A DNA stretch of 44,710 nt, taken from Actinomycetota bacterium (lineage in GTDB: Bacteria > Actinomycetota > Actinomycetes > Actinomycetales > Kineosporiaceae). Positions within the stretch are counted from its first letter, which is position 1. The number at the start of each line of letters is the position of its first letter. The notes beneath the pieces are model-generated. The model worked only from the letters and a program-made list of their open reading frames with translations. It did no database searches and was not told where the DNA came from. Of the stretch, positions 19,064-28,548 are shown piece by piece. A program made the translations under genes and the position numbers. The stretch spans positions 1 through 44,710 of the forward strand of contig JAUPKJ010000041.1 of assembly GCA_030837505.1 (NCBI GenBank). The letters are read 5' to 3'.

Positions 19064-19276
19064 ACGGCGGGAAGCCTTCGGATTATTCTAGGAAAGATCA
19101 CCGCCCCGGCCGCACCCGCCTCGACACGAAAATCTCTGTTCACCATCCGTGTCCGACGTGTTCGGAACTCACCGACGGCGGTGGGACGGGCACCGGCTCC
19201 GGGCGGTCGGGTCGGTCCTTGACAGGACGTCCGTGGTCCGGACTCCCCTCCCGCCCGGAGCAGGGAAGCGGAGAGG

Positions 19277-20941
19277 ATGTCCGAACGCAGCATCCCGACA
19301 GCGAACCGGGGCAACGAGATCGCGGTACTGCGCAAGCAGCTCCGGTCGGATTTCCTGGTTGCCGGTTCGATCCTGTCGGCCCTGGTCCTCCTGTGTGTCC
19401 TGGCAGATCCCTTCCGCCAGGTGGGGGACTGGTCCCAGCACCCGGGATGGGGCTGGGTGGACGAGGCCGTGGTCTTCGCCGCCCTCTCCCATGTGGTCAT
19501 GCTGTGTTTCGGTCGGCGACGTTCCCTGGATCTCAAACGGGAGTTCGCCGACCGACGAGCGGCTCAGCGGCTGCTCCTCCACCAGCTGCACCACGACGAC
19601 CTGACCGGACTGCCCAACCGCACCGCCATGAAGCGCCTGCCCCTGCCCGGGGCCGCCGGCCTGCCCGATGAGCCCGGGAGCCTGCCCACCGGTCCCCTGT
19701 CCGCAGCCCTGCTCATCGACCTCGACCGTTTCCAGGAGATCAATGGATCTCTCGGCCACGAGCTGGGCGACCGGTTGTTGCAAGCGGTCGCCCGGCGTCT
19801 GCAGGGCCTGCTCGCCGACGGACAGCACCTGTACCGCTGGGGCGGGGACGAGTTCGCGATCCTGATGGGCCCCCCGCGGCCCCCCGCGGAGACGGGCGGG
19901 ACCGCGCGCGAACGTGCGATCGAGCTGGCCGCGCAGGTGCGCAACGCACTGCAGGAGCCCCTGTCCGTCCAGAGTCTCGTCCTGCGGACGGACGCGACGA
20001 TCGGCCTGGCGCTGGCCCCGGAGCACGGAACCACGGTGGGGACCCTGACCCGCAGGGCCGACCTGGCCCTGAACGCCGCCAAGACCGGGCAGTCCGGGGT
20101 GGAGGTCTTCGACCAGGTCCTGGAGAAGCGCATGGACGCGCGGGTGGCGCTCTCCGCCGATCTGCGCCACGCGCTCGACCACGACGAGTTCACGCTGCAC
20201 TACCAGCCGCTCGTCGCCCGACCCGGCGTCCAGGTGTGCCGGGTCGAGGCCCTCGCCCGCTGGGAGCACCCCGACGAGGGGCTGCTCACCCCGGATTCCT
20301 TCCTCGACGTCGCGGAGAGCACCGGTCTGGTCCACGGGCTCACCCGCTGGGTCCTCGCCCGGGCCCTGGACGACGTCGTCAGGTGGCGGGGGCAGGGACT
20401 CGATATGACCGTCGCGGTCAATCTTTCGGCCAGGAACCTGTTGGAGGCCGATCTGCCCGAGAGGATCGGGGTGATGCTCGCGGAACGGGCCCTTCTTCCG
20501 GCCGCCCTGGAACTGGAGATCACCGAGAGCACGATGATGCTGGATCCCGTGCGTTCCCTGGCGGTCCTCCGCCGGCTGCGGTCCCTCGGGATCGCGCTGT
20601 CCGTCGACGACTTCGGCACCGGGCACTCCTCCCTGGCCTACCTGTGCCATCTGCCCGTGAGCACAGTGAAGATCGATCGCTCCTTCATCCAGGGCCTGTG
20701 CTCCAGCGAGGCTCACCGCACGATCGTCCGCTCCACCGTGGACCTGGCCAGGAACCTGCGGCTGCTGGTCGTCGCCGAAGGAGTGGACTCCCCGGAGACC
20801 TGGGCCCTTTTGTCGGAGTACGGATGCACGTACGCCCAGGGGCACTGGCTCTCCCCGCCCGTCCCGGCCGAGCAGGTCCCCGAACACCTCGAACAGGCCC
20901 GACGCAGGATCCTGGACTCGGCCGTCCTGACCACCGGCTGA
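19277..20941 (+). CDS. Membrane-anchored GGDEF-EAL protein (c-di-GMP turnover)
   Basis: This bifunctional-looking enzyme could both make and break cyclic di-GMP. Two transmembrane helices (about residues 29-47 and 63-83) precede a short helical linker and the HHDDLTGLPNR lead-in of the GGDEF domain. The active-site signature RWGGDEF (about residue 189) is intact. In the EAL domain the key motifs are all present: RVEALARWEHP (about 322), NLSARNL, LELEITES, SVDDFGTGHSSLAYL (about 444), KIDRSFIQGL and VAEGVDS. The C-terminal YAQGHWLSPP replaces the usual QGYLFS-type loop. No RxxD inhibitory site stands out in the expected position. There is no sensory domain beyond the membrane segments. It is a single-gene unit, convergent with the next gene. 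Confidence 0.93.
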   Translation: MSERSIPTANRGNEIAVLRKQLRSDFLVAGSILSALVLLCVLADPFRQVGDWSQHPGWGWVDEAVVFAALSHVVMLCFGRRRSLDLKREFADRRAAQRLLLHQLHHDDLTGLPNRTAMKRLPLPGAAGLPDEPGSLPTGPLSAALLIDLDRFQEINGSLGHELGDRLLQAVARRLQGLLADGQHLYRWGGDEFAILMGPPRPPAETGGTARERAIELAAQVRNALQEPLSVQSLVLRTDATIGLALAPEHGTTVGTLTRRADLALNAAKTGQSGVEVFDQVLEKRMDARVALSADLRHALDHDEFTLHYQPLVARPGVQVCRVEALARWEHPDEGLLTPDSFLDVAESTGLVHGLTRWVLARALDDVVRWRGQGLDMTVAVNLSARNLLEADLPERIGVMLAERALLPAALELEITESTMMLDPVRSLAVLRRLRSLGIALSVDDFGTGHSSLAYLCHLPVSTVKIDRSFIQGLCSSEAHRTIVRSTVDLARNLRLLVVAEGVDSPETWALLSEYGCTYAQGHWLSPPVPAEQVPEHLEQARRRILDSAVLTTG

Positions 20942-20969
20942 GAGCGACCGGTCGGCGGGGCGCTCAGAG
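20938..20969. terminator. Possible bidirectional terminator between convergent genes
   Basis: The 22-bp gap between two convergent stops contains GAGCG (20942-20946) and CGCTC (20961-20965), with an alternative CTGAG/CTCAG pairing that includes the upstream stop codon. The stem is short. Confidence 0.3.
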
Positions 20970-21665
20970 TTCCGCGCCGGTCACGGCAGCCAGGACCAGT
21001 CCACGGCCTGCCGTCCACCGACCGGAGAAGCCGGCGACCGTACCCGCGCGGACCGTCGGCCCTGTCACGAGCAACCGGACCGACAGGGTCCCCGAGAGGT
21101 CCATCCGGATGTCCGCCTCATCGAACCCCAACCAACGTTCCGTCAACGGATACCACGCCTTGTAAACGGCCTCCTTGGCGCAGAAGAGCAGCCTGTCCCA
21201 GTGCGGCCCGGGCCCGCAGGGGGTTTCCCCCCTGCCCTCGGCCGCCCGAAGCTCCTCGATACGCTCCCGCTCGGCGGGCAGGGCGATCCGCTCCAGGATC
21301 CCCCGGGGGAGGGGCTCGTCCGGTTCGGCGTCCATCCCCAGGACGGGGGCGGCCCCCGGCAGCTCCGCCGCCCTGGCCACGACAGCTCCCCGATACCCCT
21401 GGCAATGGGTCATGCTCCCGACGACCCCGTCGGGCCACAGGGGCTCACCGCGGGGGCCGGACAGCAGCGGCACGTAGCCCACCCCCAGGTCCGACAGGGC
21501 CGCGCGCGCACAGCTGCGGACCGAGGCGAACTCTCTGCGCCGTTTGTCGACCGCTCTGGCCACGATCCGGTGTTCCTCGGGGAACAGCTGTTCCTCCGCC
21601 CGCGGATCCGGCTCCCCGAATTCCTCCGCCGCCTTGACCACCGTGGGCACGATCCGCTCGATCAC
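20964..21665 (-). CDS. 4'-phosphopantetheinyl transferase (EntD/Sfp superfamily)
   Basis: This enzyme transfers the phosphopantetheine arm from CoA to a carrier protein of a fatty-acid, polyketide or non-ribosomal peptide synthase. The EntD-type N-terminal region has EEHRIVARAVDKRRREFASVR. The catalytic core follows with GVVGSMTHCQGY, the metal-binding LGMDAEPDEPL and the signature LLFCAKEAVYKAWYPLT near residue 170. Start GTG 21665 has GGAGGA four bases upstream and gives 233 aa; the frame extends further upstream without support. No carrier-protein or synthase gene lies nearby, so it probably serves targets elsewhere. Confidence 0.92.
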   Translation of the reverse strand: MIERIVPTVVKAAEEFGEPDPRAEEQLFPEEHRIVARAVDKRRREFASVRSCARAALSDLGVGYVPLLSGPRGEPLWPDGVVGSMTHCQGYRGAVVARAAELPGAAPVLGMDAEPDEPLPRGILERIALPAERERIEELRAAEGRGETPCGPGPHWDRLLFCAKEAVYKAWYPLTERWLGFDEADIRMDLSGTLSVRLLVTGPTVRAGTVAGFSGRWTAGRGLVLAAVTGAEL

Positions 21666-22310
21666 CGTTCCTCCAGTTGTGTCCGGCGCCGGGACGGCGG
21701 AGCGTGACTCCCCGGGCCGGTCGGGAAGCGGGCCTTCACAACTGTTCTTCCCCCGTGACGGCTTCCCCGAACCTCTCAGAGGAAGTCGTCGGGGTCCGGG
21801 TTCGTCGCGCGACGGCTTCATCACGATGAGCTCAGGAACCATCACGGAAGCGTTCGAGGTGTTCCCTGCAGAGCTGAAGTGTTCCACTGCCGTCGCAGGG
21901 GACTCCGGTACCGTCCGACGGACTCAGATACTCGCCGACGGGTTCAGGCCCTCGCCGACGAACCCCGGTGTCCTCCCAGGGAACCCGGTGCCTTTCGAGA
22001 GACCCCGGTGCCTTTCGAGGGACCCCGTGGCCCTTCGAGGGGATCCGACAGAGCCACCGGGCCCTTCGTCCCCGCTGTGACTTTGTCCCCAGGAACTCCA
22101 CAGAGCACCTCCCCGTCCCGCTACCGCACTAGAGTCAGAGACACGGACGCCGCCCGGGCGGCACCACAGCCGGCGGGGCGACCGGCACCCGCACGACAGA
22201 CACGACCGGCACGACAGACACGACCCGCACGACAGACACCGGCACGACAGACACGACCGGGCAGAGGCGGACTGGCAGGGGACGGACGGGACAGGGGACG
22301 GACGGACACC
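21666..22310. other. Divergent spacer with tandem repeats, PPTase to HelD
   Basis: About 645 bp between divergent genes. Two repeat tracts are visible: three imperfect copies of a roughly 23-bp unit containing CGGTGCCTTTCGAGGGACCC at about 21985-22045, and a near-perfect 18-bp array at 22191-22259. The plus-strand frame of helD stays open from 21879, so the second array might be translated as an Arg/Pro/Gln-rich N-terminus. No promoter could be placed with confidence. Confidence 0.55.
22191..22259. repeat. 18-bp tandem repeat upstream of the helD-like gene
   Basis: Copies of GCACGACAGACACGACCG start at 22191, 22209 and 22242. A 15-base shortened copy at 22227-22241 lies between the second and the last. 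All lengths are multiples of three and the frame into helD stays open. Confidence 0.95.
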
Positions 22311-25300
22311 ATGGGCGCCGACAGCGCTGCGCTGGAAATGGACCAGCGCCACCTCGACCTCGCCTGGGAGGCCAGGGAGCGGCTTCGGCGTTCCCTGGCC
22401 GACGCCCCCCGTCAGGCCAGCGGCTGCGGGGCCGGTTCGCGGGGCGTCCGTCGCGGCGTCGACCGCTGGCTGGAAAAATTCGCAGACCCCGACGAGCCCG
22501 TGGCGATCGGCCGTTTCGACACCGAGGACGGCGAGCGCCGGTACATCGGGAAGCAGTCGATCCACGACGAGGCCGAGAACCTCCTGGTCGTGAGCTGGCA
22601 GTCGGCGGCGGCGCGGCCGTTCTACGAGGCGACGGTCGACGATCCGCGGGGGGTCCGGCTCGTCCGCCGGTTCGTCATGGAGAAGAACCGGATCGTCGAC
22701 GTCGAACAGATCCTGTTCGCAGACCTGGCCCAGCGGGTCGAGGAGTTGCTGGGGCGCTCGGGTGAGGGCCCCGGCCCCACGGAGCCGCAGGATCTGGACG
22801 ACGTGCTCCTGCGGGACCTCGAACGCGGGTGCACCGGGCAGATGCGGGACGTGGTCCAGACGATCCAGGCGACCCAGTACGGTCTGATCCGTTCTCCTCT
22901 CGACCGGTTGCTGCTCGTGGAGGCGGGACCGGGGACGGGCAAGACCGTCGTGGCCCTCCATCGGGTGTCGTGGCTGTTGTTCAATCACAGGGACCGGTTG
23001 AGCCCGGACCAGGTGCTGGTCGTCGGCCCCAATCCGACCTTCACCCGGTACATCCGGTCGGTGCTGCCGATGTTGGGCGACGCCGACGTCCAGCATGTCG
23101 ATCTGCGGGGCCTGGGCCCTCAACCGGCCGGTTCCCGCGAGGAGTCCGCCGATCTGGCCCGTGTGAAGGGCGAGTTGCGCATGGCGGGGCTGCTGGCCAG
23201 GGCCCTGCGCGCCAGGGTACGGGTTCCGGACGCCGCCGCTCCCCTGCGGGTCGGTCAGGCCGCCGGGGCTCCGGGGTTCTCCGCCGACGAGGTCGAGGCC
23301 GCTCTGGCACGTTTTCTCGCCGCGGGTCCCTACGCAACGGCCAGGGGGTCCTTCCGCGCCTGGTTCGTCGAGGAGACCCGGCGCCGCGTGCGGGCGGCGC
23401 AGCAGCATCGGCGGGCCGTCACCCCTCCGTCGAGTGCTGACATCGATTCCGCCGTGAACCGGGTGTGGCCGTCGCTGACGCCTCAGGCTTTCCTCCGGGA
23501 CCTGTTGGGGTCCCGGCAGCGTCTGCTGGCCGCCGCGGGGGACGATTTCTCCGCCGGTGACATCGGGCGGCTCCTGCGGGCCCCGTCCGACAAGCTCTCC
23601 GAGGAGCGGTGGACCCTGACCGACGTCGCTCTCCTCGACGAGGCCGAGGCCCTCATCGGAGGCAGCCGGCGCACGTACCGGCACATCGTGGTCGACGAGG
23701 CCCAGGACCTGTCCCCCATGCAGTTGAGGTCCCTGAGGCGCCGCTGCGCCACGGGCTCGTACACCGTCGTCGGGGACCTGGCCCAGTCGACGGGGCCGTG
23801 GCACAGGTCTTCCTGGGACGATCTGATCGAGGCGCTCTCGGTCGCGCACCCGGTGTCGCGTCGGGAGCTGCCCCACGGGTACCGCGTTCCCCGGCAGATC
23901 TTCGAGTTCGCCGCGAGGCTGTTGCCGCTGGCAGCCCCCGGGGCGGTCGGGCCGGTACCGGTGAGGGACGGCCCCGAGGAGCCCGTACTGTTGCACAGCG
24001 AGCCGGACGGCGTGGCGGAACGAGCCGTCGCCCAGGCCAGGGACTACGCGGGCCGGGGGCTCTTCGTCGGCATCATCTGCCCCGGGTGCCGACGCCGGGC
24101 CGTCATGGACCAACTCGCGCGCGCCGACGTACGGTGGAGCGATGTCAGCCGGGGGGACCTGGGGCTGTCGATCAATCTGGTCCGTCCGGAGGAGGCCAAG
24201 GGGCTGGAGTTCGACGCCGTGGTCGTCGTCGAACCCCATGAGATCGCGACCGGTGGACCGCAAGGACTGCGGCTGCTGTACGTCGCGTTGACGCGAACCA
24301 CTCAATTCTTGTCGGTGGTGCACTCCCGATCGCCCCTACCGATCCCAGGAGGCACCAGGACGACGTCAGACCATGACCGCGTACGAGCGAACCCGGAGAC
24401 ACAGGACCTCATGCCTTCCGAGCTCAGGCCTTCAGAGCTGCCCAACCCGGACCGATCCCCTCGCAAGGAGGCCCAGACGGACCAGTCCGGCGAGGGCCGC
24501 CGCCTGCCCACGACGCAGGAGCTTCCGCCCCTGCCCCCACCACTTCTGCCTCCCACGGACGAACCGCTCGGCGAGCGTCGGCCCCGTCCGGCCCCGGGCC
24601 GGTACCCGGAGGACGACGGCGCCGGGCGTTTCGCCTCCCCCTCGCCGGGCGACCCCTCCGGCGCCGGTGGCCTGCTCGGGTCGTTCGGGCGCCCGGACCA
24701 GGGCGCCCACACCGCCCGGCCGGAGCCACGGCCGGAGACCCGTTCCGAGGCCCGTTCCGAACTCCAGGAGAAGCCGGCCCCGGCCCGACGGCGCGCTGCT
24801 GTGCGCCGACCGAACTCGGTCCCGGTCGCCGACGGCCGACCCGACGGCGACCCGTCCGCCGGCCCGGGGCGGATGACGCCCCGGGGCGGGCAACGGCAGC
24901 GGGACATCACCGGGGTGCGGACCGCCTCGCCCCGACCGGCTCCGCAGGAGCCCGCCGTGGGCGCGGACGCCTGGCAGGGCGAGTCCGCCCCCGCGGCGCA
25001 GCGTCAGCGCCTGATGGACGCTCCCCGCCGCCCCACCGCGGACGGGCCGGACCCGCAGGAGGACGATCGGGGGTTCGCCGGGGCCGACTTCTCGCCGCAG
25101 GAAGCCGCGGAGCCCCCCGCGGGCGGAGCGGGGGGTCTGCCCGGCGGGCAGTTCTCCCAGATCGCCCAGGAGTCCGCCCTCGGTCGGGCGCAGGCCCCCC
25201 GGGGGAACGACCCCCTGGACACCCGGATGCCCTGGTACGCGCCGGACGAGGGTTTCGACCCGGGAGACTGGCACCACGAGTCCTCCGAGCCCGGCCCCCG

Positions 25301-26144
25301 GGACGAGCAACGGCCCCCCGCGGGTCCCGTCGGCCCCTCCGACCAGTACGAGGCACCTTCCGACCAGTACGAGCAGGCGGACGAGGACGGGGCCTTCTTC
25401 GAGCCCTTCTCCGACGCCTACCCCGGCAGTCCCACCGCGCAGGAGAGCCGCGAGTGGTTCGGCGAGGGGTTCTCCGGCGGTCAGCGGGCCGAGGAGGAGC
25501 CGATGCCCTCCCTCCCGCTCCCGATCAGGCAGAACCCTGCCGGGCAGACACCGACCGGGCCGGATCCCGCAGCCGGCCCGATCCCCGGCGGCCCGATCCC
25601 CGGCAGCCCGTTCCCCGGCGGTCGGCAGTCGGCCGGTCCGGGACAGGGCATGTTCTCCGCCGGGCGTCCCGGCCCCTTCCGGGGACCGGCCCCGGAAGCG
25701 CGCGTCGATGCTCTCGCGCACGATGCGGACCTCTCGCCCGACGCGGGCCTCGACCTTCCGCGCCCGACCGACGGCGGCCCGGCTGTTCCCGTCGTTCCCG
25801 TCGCTCCCGTCGGACGCGAGCAGCGCCCGGACGCCCGACGGATCGACGTCCGTCAGCTGGGCGACCGGAGGGGACCCGGCAGCTCCGACCCGGGCGAGGG
25901 CAGGGACTTCCACCGGCTCGGCGGCCCGGACGACGGGCTGTACCGGGACCGACCCGTCCCCGGCGCCGGGGACGAGGCCGCCACCATTTGTCTGGACGAT
26001 CTGCACGAGGCCGTCGCGGCCAGTATCGCCCGGCAGATCGCGCAGGCCCTGCGGACGGCGGCGGCCCCGGGGCTCTGGCCCACGGTCCTGGAACTGCTCG
26101 ACGAGGAACTGGGGGGGCACGGTTCGGCCGACGGGACGGCCTGA
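22311..26144 (+). CDS. HelD-like SF1 helicase / RNA polymerase recycling factor with long disordered tail
   Basis: HelD-family proteins are UvrD-like ATPases that pry RNA polymerase off DNA; some actinobacterial members (HelR) also displace rifampicin. The family-specific N-terminal segment is present, with IGRFDTEDGERRYIGKQSI and ARPFYEATVDDPRGV. The helicase motifs are Walker A LVEAGPGTGKTVVALHRVSW (about residue 206), VVDEAQDLSPMQ (about 460), VVGDLAQST, LPHGYRVP, AKGLEFDAVVVVEP and LYVALTRT (about 656). The N-terminal arm before the YIGK region is short, about 30 residues before the first conserved block. After about residue 680 comes an unusual tail of roughly 600 residues rich in P, G, D, E and R, ending in a helical segment (DDLHEAVAASIARQIAQALR). 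Total length is 1277 aa against about 700-780 for typical HelD. The ATG at 22311 is the most plausible start, but the ribosome binding site is weak. Confidence 0.85.
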   Translation: MGADSAALEMDQRHLDLAWEARERLRRSLADAPRQASGCGAGSRGVRRGVDRWLEKFADPDEPVAIGRFDTEDGERRYIGKQSIHDEAENLLVVSWQSAAARPFYEATVDDPRGVRLVRRFVMEKNRIVDVEQILFADLAQRVEELLGRSGEGPGPTEPQDLDDVLLRDLERGCTGQMRDVVQTIQATQYGLIRSPLDRLLLVEAGPGTGKTVVALHRVSWLLFNHRDRLSPDQVLVVGPNPTFTRYIRSVLPMLGDADVQHVDLRGLGPQPAGSREESADLARVKGELRMAGLLARALRARVRVPDAAAPLRVGQAAGAPGFSADEVEAALARFLAAGPYATARGSFRAWFVEETRRRVRAAQQHRRAVTPPSSADIDSAVNRVWPSLTPQAFLRDLLGSRQRLLAAAGDDFSAGDIGRLLRAPSDKLSEERWTLTDVALLDEAEALIGGSRRTYRHIVVDEAQDLSPMQLRSLRRRCATGSYTVVGDLAQSTGPWHRSSWDDLIEALSVAHPVSRRELPHGYRVPRQIFEFAARLLPLAAPGAVGPVPVRDGPEEPVLLHSEPDGVAERAVAQARDYAGRGLFVGIICPGCRRRAVMDQLARADVRWSDVSRGDLGLSINLVRPEEAKGLEFDAVVVVEPHEIATGGPQGLRLLYVALTRTTQFLSVVHSRSPLPIPGGTRTTSDHDRVRANPETQDLMPSELRPSELPNPDRSPRKEAQTDQSGEGRRLPTTQELPPLPPPLLPPTDEPLGERRPRPAPGRYPEDDGAGRFASPSPGDPSGAGGLLGSFGRPDQGAHTARPEPRPETRSEARSELQEKPAPARRRAAVRRPNSVPVADGRPDGDPSAGPGRMTPRGGQRQRDITGVRTASPRPAPQEPAVGADAWQGESAPAAQRQRLMDAPRRPTADGPDPQEDDRGFAGADFSPQEAAEPPAGGAGGLPGGQFSQIAQESALGRAQAPRGNDPLDTRMPWYAPDEGFDPGDWHHESSEPGPRDEQRPPAGPVGPSDQYEAPSDQYEQADEDGAFFEPFSDAYPGSPTAQESREWFGEGFSGGQRAEEEPMPSLPLPIRQNPAGQTPTGPDPAAGPIPGGPIPGSPFPGGRQSAGPGQGMFSAGRPGPFRGPAPEARVDALAHDADLSPDAGLDLPRPTDGGPAVPVVPVAPVGREQRPDARRIDVRQLGDRRGPGSSDPGEGRDFHRLGGPDDGLYRDRPVPGAGDEAATICLDDLHEAVAASIARQIAQALRTAAAPGLWPTVLELLDEELGGHGSADGTA

Positions 26145-26239
26145 GGAACCGGCACCCGCCGGGAGGCGTCTGCGCAGCGCCGGAACCCACGCAACACCGG
26201 AGCCCACACAGCGCCGGACGGAGTTCGACGGAACAGACC
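26145..26239. repeat. Imperfect repeats between convergent helD-like and TPR genes
   Basis: Three related blocks (CAGCGCCGGAACCCACGCA, ACACCGGAGCCCACA, CAGCGCCGGACGG) lie in the gap between two convergent stop codons. They may reflect local duplication. No strong hairpin with a T run was found. Confidence 0.4.
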
Positions 26240-28198
26240 TCAGAACTCCGGACGGGGCAGGGCTCTGCGTCGGCGGGGGAACCAGCGCCGCAGCACGCCC
26301 AGGCGGTCGATCGTCTCCGGGGCACCGGTCGGACGGCTCAGTCCCTGATCGGACGCTGTCGCCCCGCCCGGACCCTCGCCGCCCCCGGGCCGCTGCGGCG
26401 CCAGGGACAGGGCCACCCTGCGGACGCTCTCGTCGATCCCCGGGCACGCGAGCGCGATCTGGGCCAGGGAGGCCGCGATGGACACGGTCCTGCCCCCGCA
26501 GGTCCGCCGTGTCCGGACCAGCCGGTCGGTGAGGAGCGCCGCGACGTCCCCGCGGGAGGCCGGGTCGGCCCAGGCGTGCACGACCATCGCGAACGCTGCC
26601 GCTTCGCACACCCAGTCCTCCGGGCCGTTCATGAGGTCCGCGAGCACCTGGCGTCTGGTGGAGGAGCCCCACGGGCCGTCCTGCTGGTGGGCGATCCCGC
26701 AGCACGCCGTGACCTGGACGGCCCGGACCCACGCGTGGGGGGCGTGGCGCCGGAGAGCGGCTCCCAGGTCGCAGTCCGGTTCCGCCGGCGGGTGGGTCAG
26801 GACGGACAGGAGGTCGGGCAGGGGGACCTGCCCGAGCTGCGCCGTCTGTTCCCACAGCGACGGCAGGTGGTTCCAACGCACCTGGGTGCGTTCCCGGACG
26901 GCGCCGGTGCTCGTCACGCGCGCCGGTTCCCTGGTCGGCCACGGGTCGACGCCGTCGTAGCGCCACACCAGCCACCGCACGGGACGCACGGACTCGCGGG
27001 GGTCGTCCGGCCCGGGGACCCCCCGGACCCGGATCCGCGTCCGGGGGAACGCGCGCTGCAGGGTCATCCGGGCGCTGGGGACCTCGAGGTCCTCCAGGAC
27101 GAAGTCGCCGTCGAGGTCCTCCCCGGGCTCGTGCTCGGCCAGGGTCTGGTTGAGAAGAGTGATCGTCTTCTCGGAGGGCCAGACGATCCCCGACAGCCAG
27201 GGGACCTCCTCGCTGGCCCGCGCGAGGGTCCTGGACGCGAAGGCCCTGGCAGTACCGCTCAGACGGGTCAGGCTGTCCGCCAACTCGACCAGGGGCTCGG
27301 CCCTCCCGGTCAGGCGGAACTCGTAGTCCTGGGACAGGGTGGTCAGAGCCGGATCCCCGGGACGCGCCGACAGGCCCTCCCGGAGCACTGCGGCCGCCTG
27401 CCCGGTCTGGCCCATTTGCACGAGCAGTTCACTCAGGTCCGCCAGGATCCCGGAGTCCTCGGGGTTCTCCCGCCAGGCTGTCCTCAGGGTCTCCTGCGCC
27501 TCGTCCAGGCGCCCCAGCAGTCGCAGGGCCATTGCTGCCATCACCGAGGCGTTCGCGCTCGGGGCCAGGTCGTAGGACCTGCGGGCGAGCAGCAGGGCGT
27601 CCTGCGGGCGATCGAAACGGCGCAGCACCGCAGACAGCAGCCATAAAAGGTCCGGCCCGCAGTCGGAGCGGTCGCCCGCTGCCCGGGCCAGGGCGGCCAG
27701 GGGCTCCAGGGCCAGGCGGTGGGCGGTCGTCATGGGATCGGGCAGCCGGGGCAGGACCGTCAGCAGGGAACCGTGCAGGCGCTCGCAGGACAGCAGGCCG
27801 GCCAGGTCCGGGTCCCAGAACCACGGGACGTCCAGCCACGGACGGGCCGGTTCGTGCACGGCCACCTGCAGGAGCAGATCGACGGCCTCGTCCTTGGAAC
27901 CCAGGCAGGCCAGCAGGTGGGCCCTGGCAGCAACCGCCCCGATGTACCCGCCGAGGGAGGTGAAGAGGGGGACCCCTCCCTGCGGGGTGCGTCCCAGGAC
28001 GGCGAGGGCCTCGTGCGCTTCGGGGAAGGTGGGCAGGAAGGCCAGGGCCCGGGCAACGTGATCCGCGGCGTCCGGCAGGTCCCCGGTGGCCAGGGACAGC
28101 CGAGCGATCGCCGTCTCGCCCTCTGCCGCCAGCCGGGGGTCGTCCGCCGGGGCGCCTCTGCCCGAGGGGTTGTTGGAGCTGCCGCCGTCGACGTCCAT
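26240..28198 (-). CDS. TPR-repeat protein of unknown function
   Basis: This protein has 652 aa and is largely alpha-helical. Tetratricopeptide-like repeats are clear between about residues 20 and 320, with signature stretches such as LSLATGDLPDAADHVARAL, FDRPQDALLLARRSYDLAPS, LLGRLDEAQETLRTAWRENP and GQTGQAAAVLREGLSARPGD. The middle part (about 320-480) has W-rich segments, and the C-terminal third resembles HEAT-like helices. There is no signal peptide or membrane segment. The ATG at 28198 has GGAGG four bases upstream; a longer frame to 28285 lacks support. It is convergent with the helD-like gene. TPR proteins are scaffolds, but no partner is indicated. Confidence 0.75.
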   Translation of the reverse strand: MDVDGGSSNNPSGRGAPADDPRLAAEGETAIARLSLATGDLPDAADHVARALAFLPTFPEAHEALAVLGRTPQGGVPLFTSLGGYIGAVAARAHLLACLGSKDEAVDLLLQVAVHEPARPWLDVPWFWDPDLAGLLSCERLHGSLLTVLPRLPDPMTTAHRLALEPLAALARAAGDRSDCGPDLLWLLSAVLRRFDRPQDALLLARRSYDLAPSANASVMAAMALRLLGRLDEAQETLRTAWRENPEDSGILADLSELLVQMGQTGQAAAVLREGLSARPGDPALTTLSQDYEFRLTGRAEPLVELADSLTRLSGTARAFASRTLARASEEVPWLSGIVWPSEKTITLLNQTLAEHEPGEDLDGDFVLEDLEVPSARMTLQRAFPRTRIRVRGVPGPDDPRESVRPVRWLVWRYDGVDPWPTREPARVTSTGAVRERTQVRWNHLPSLWEQTAQLGQVPLPDLLSVLTHPPAEPDCDLGAALRRHAPHAWVRAVQVTACCGIAHQQDGPWGSSTRRQVLADLMNGPEDWVCEAAAFAMVVHAWADPASRGDVAALLTDRLVRTRRTCGGRTVSIAASLAQIALACPGIDESVRRVALSLAPQRPGGGEGPGGATASDQGLSRPTGAPETIDRLGVLRRWFPRRRRALPRPEF

Positions 28199-28343
28199 GG
28201 CCCTCCACCCGGTTCCCGCCGGTGGTCCTCCCCGCCAGGTGAACCACTTCACAGACCCTAGCCCACCGGGCGGGTCGCTTATCACCTGACCTGTCCCTAT
28301 ACGAGAACAAATCCCGGGCTGTTCTGCGGCCGGCCGGCCCGTT

Positions 28344-28544
28344 TCAGCGACCCGTTCGGCCGATGGTTTCCCCGCAGGGCTCTGCGAAGGTCCGCAATCG
28401 CAGCCGCAGGTTCGACAGGAGCACCGCCCCGAAGCAGAACAGAGCCGCCGCGGACAGGCCGTGGCCCAGTCCCCTCAGGAGGTACTCGGTCCCCCGGTCG
28501 TCGACCGCGTAGTACGCGATCTCCGGGGTCGACCAGTTGGGCAG
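28344..28544 (-). pseudogene. Orphan C-terminal fragment of a small membrane protein
   Basis: An open frame of 66 codons has almost perfect G/C third positions and encodes PNWSTPEIAYYAVDDRGTEY followed by a transmembrane segment (GLSAAALFCFGAVLLS) and a basic tail. No ATG, GTG or TTG opens it. The frame continues upstream through the hairpin into the end of the previous gene, and the first codon of this span is CTG (28544). It may start at that CTG, with GGAGGGG 11 bases upstream, or be the remnant of a longer gene. No function is recognised. Confidence 0.5.
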
Positions 28545-28548
28545 GAGC

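Noticed and set aside
19219-19224. Perfect TTGACA upstream of the GGDEF-EAL gene
   Set aside because: No -10-like TANNNT lies 16-19 bases downstream, so a promoter call is not supported.
24432-26975. Minus-strand open frame of 847 codons
   Set aside because: It overlaps the HelD tail and the TPR gene, has no recognisable domain, and the sense frames show stronger third-position G/C bias.
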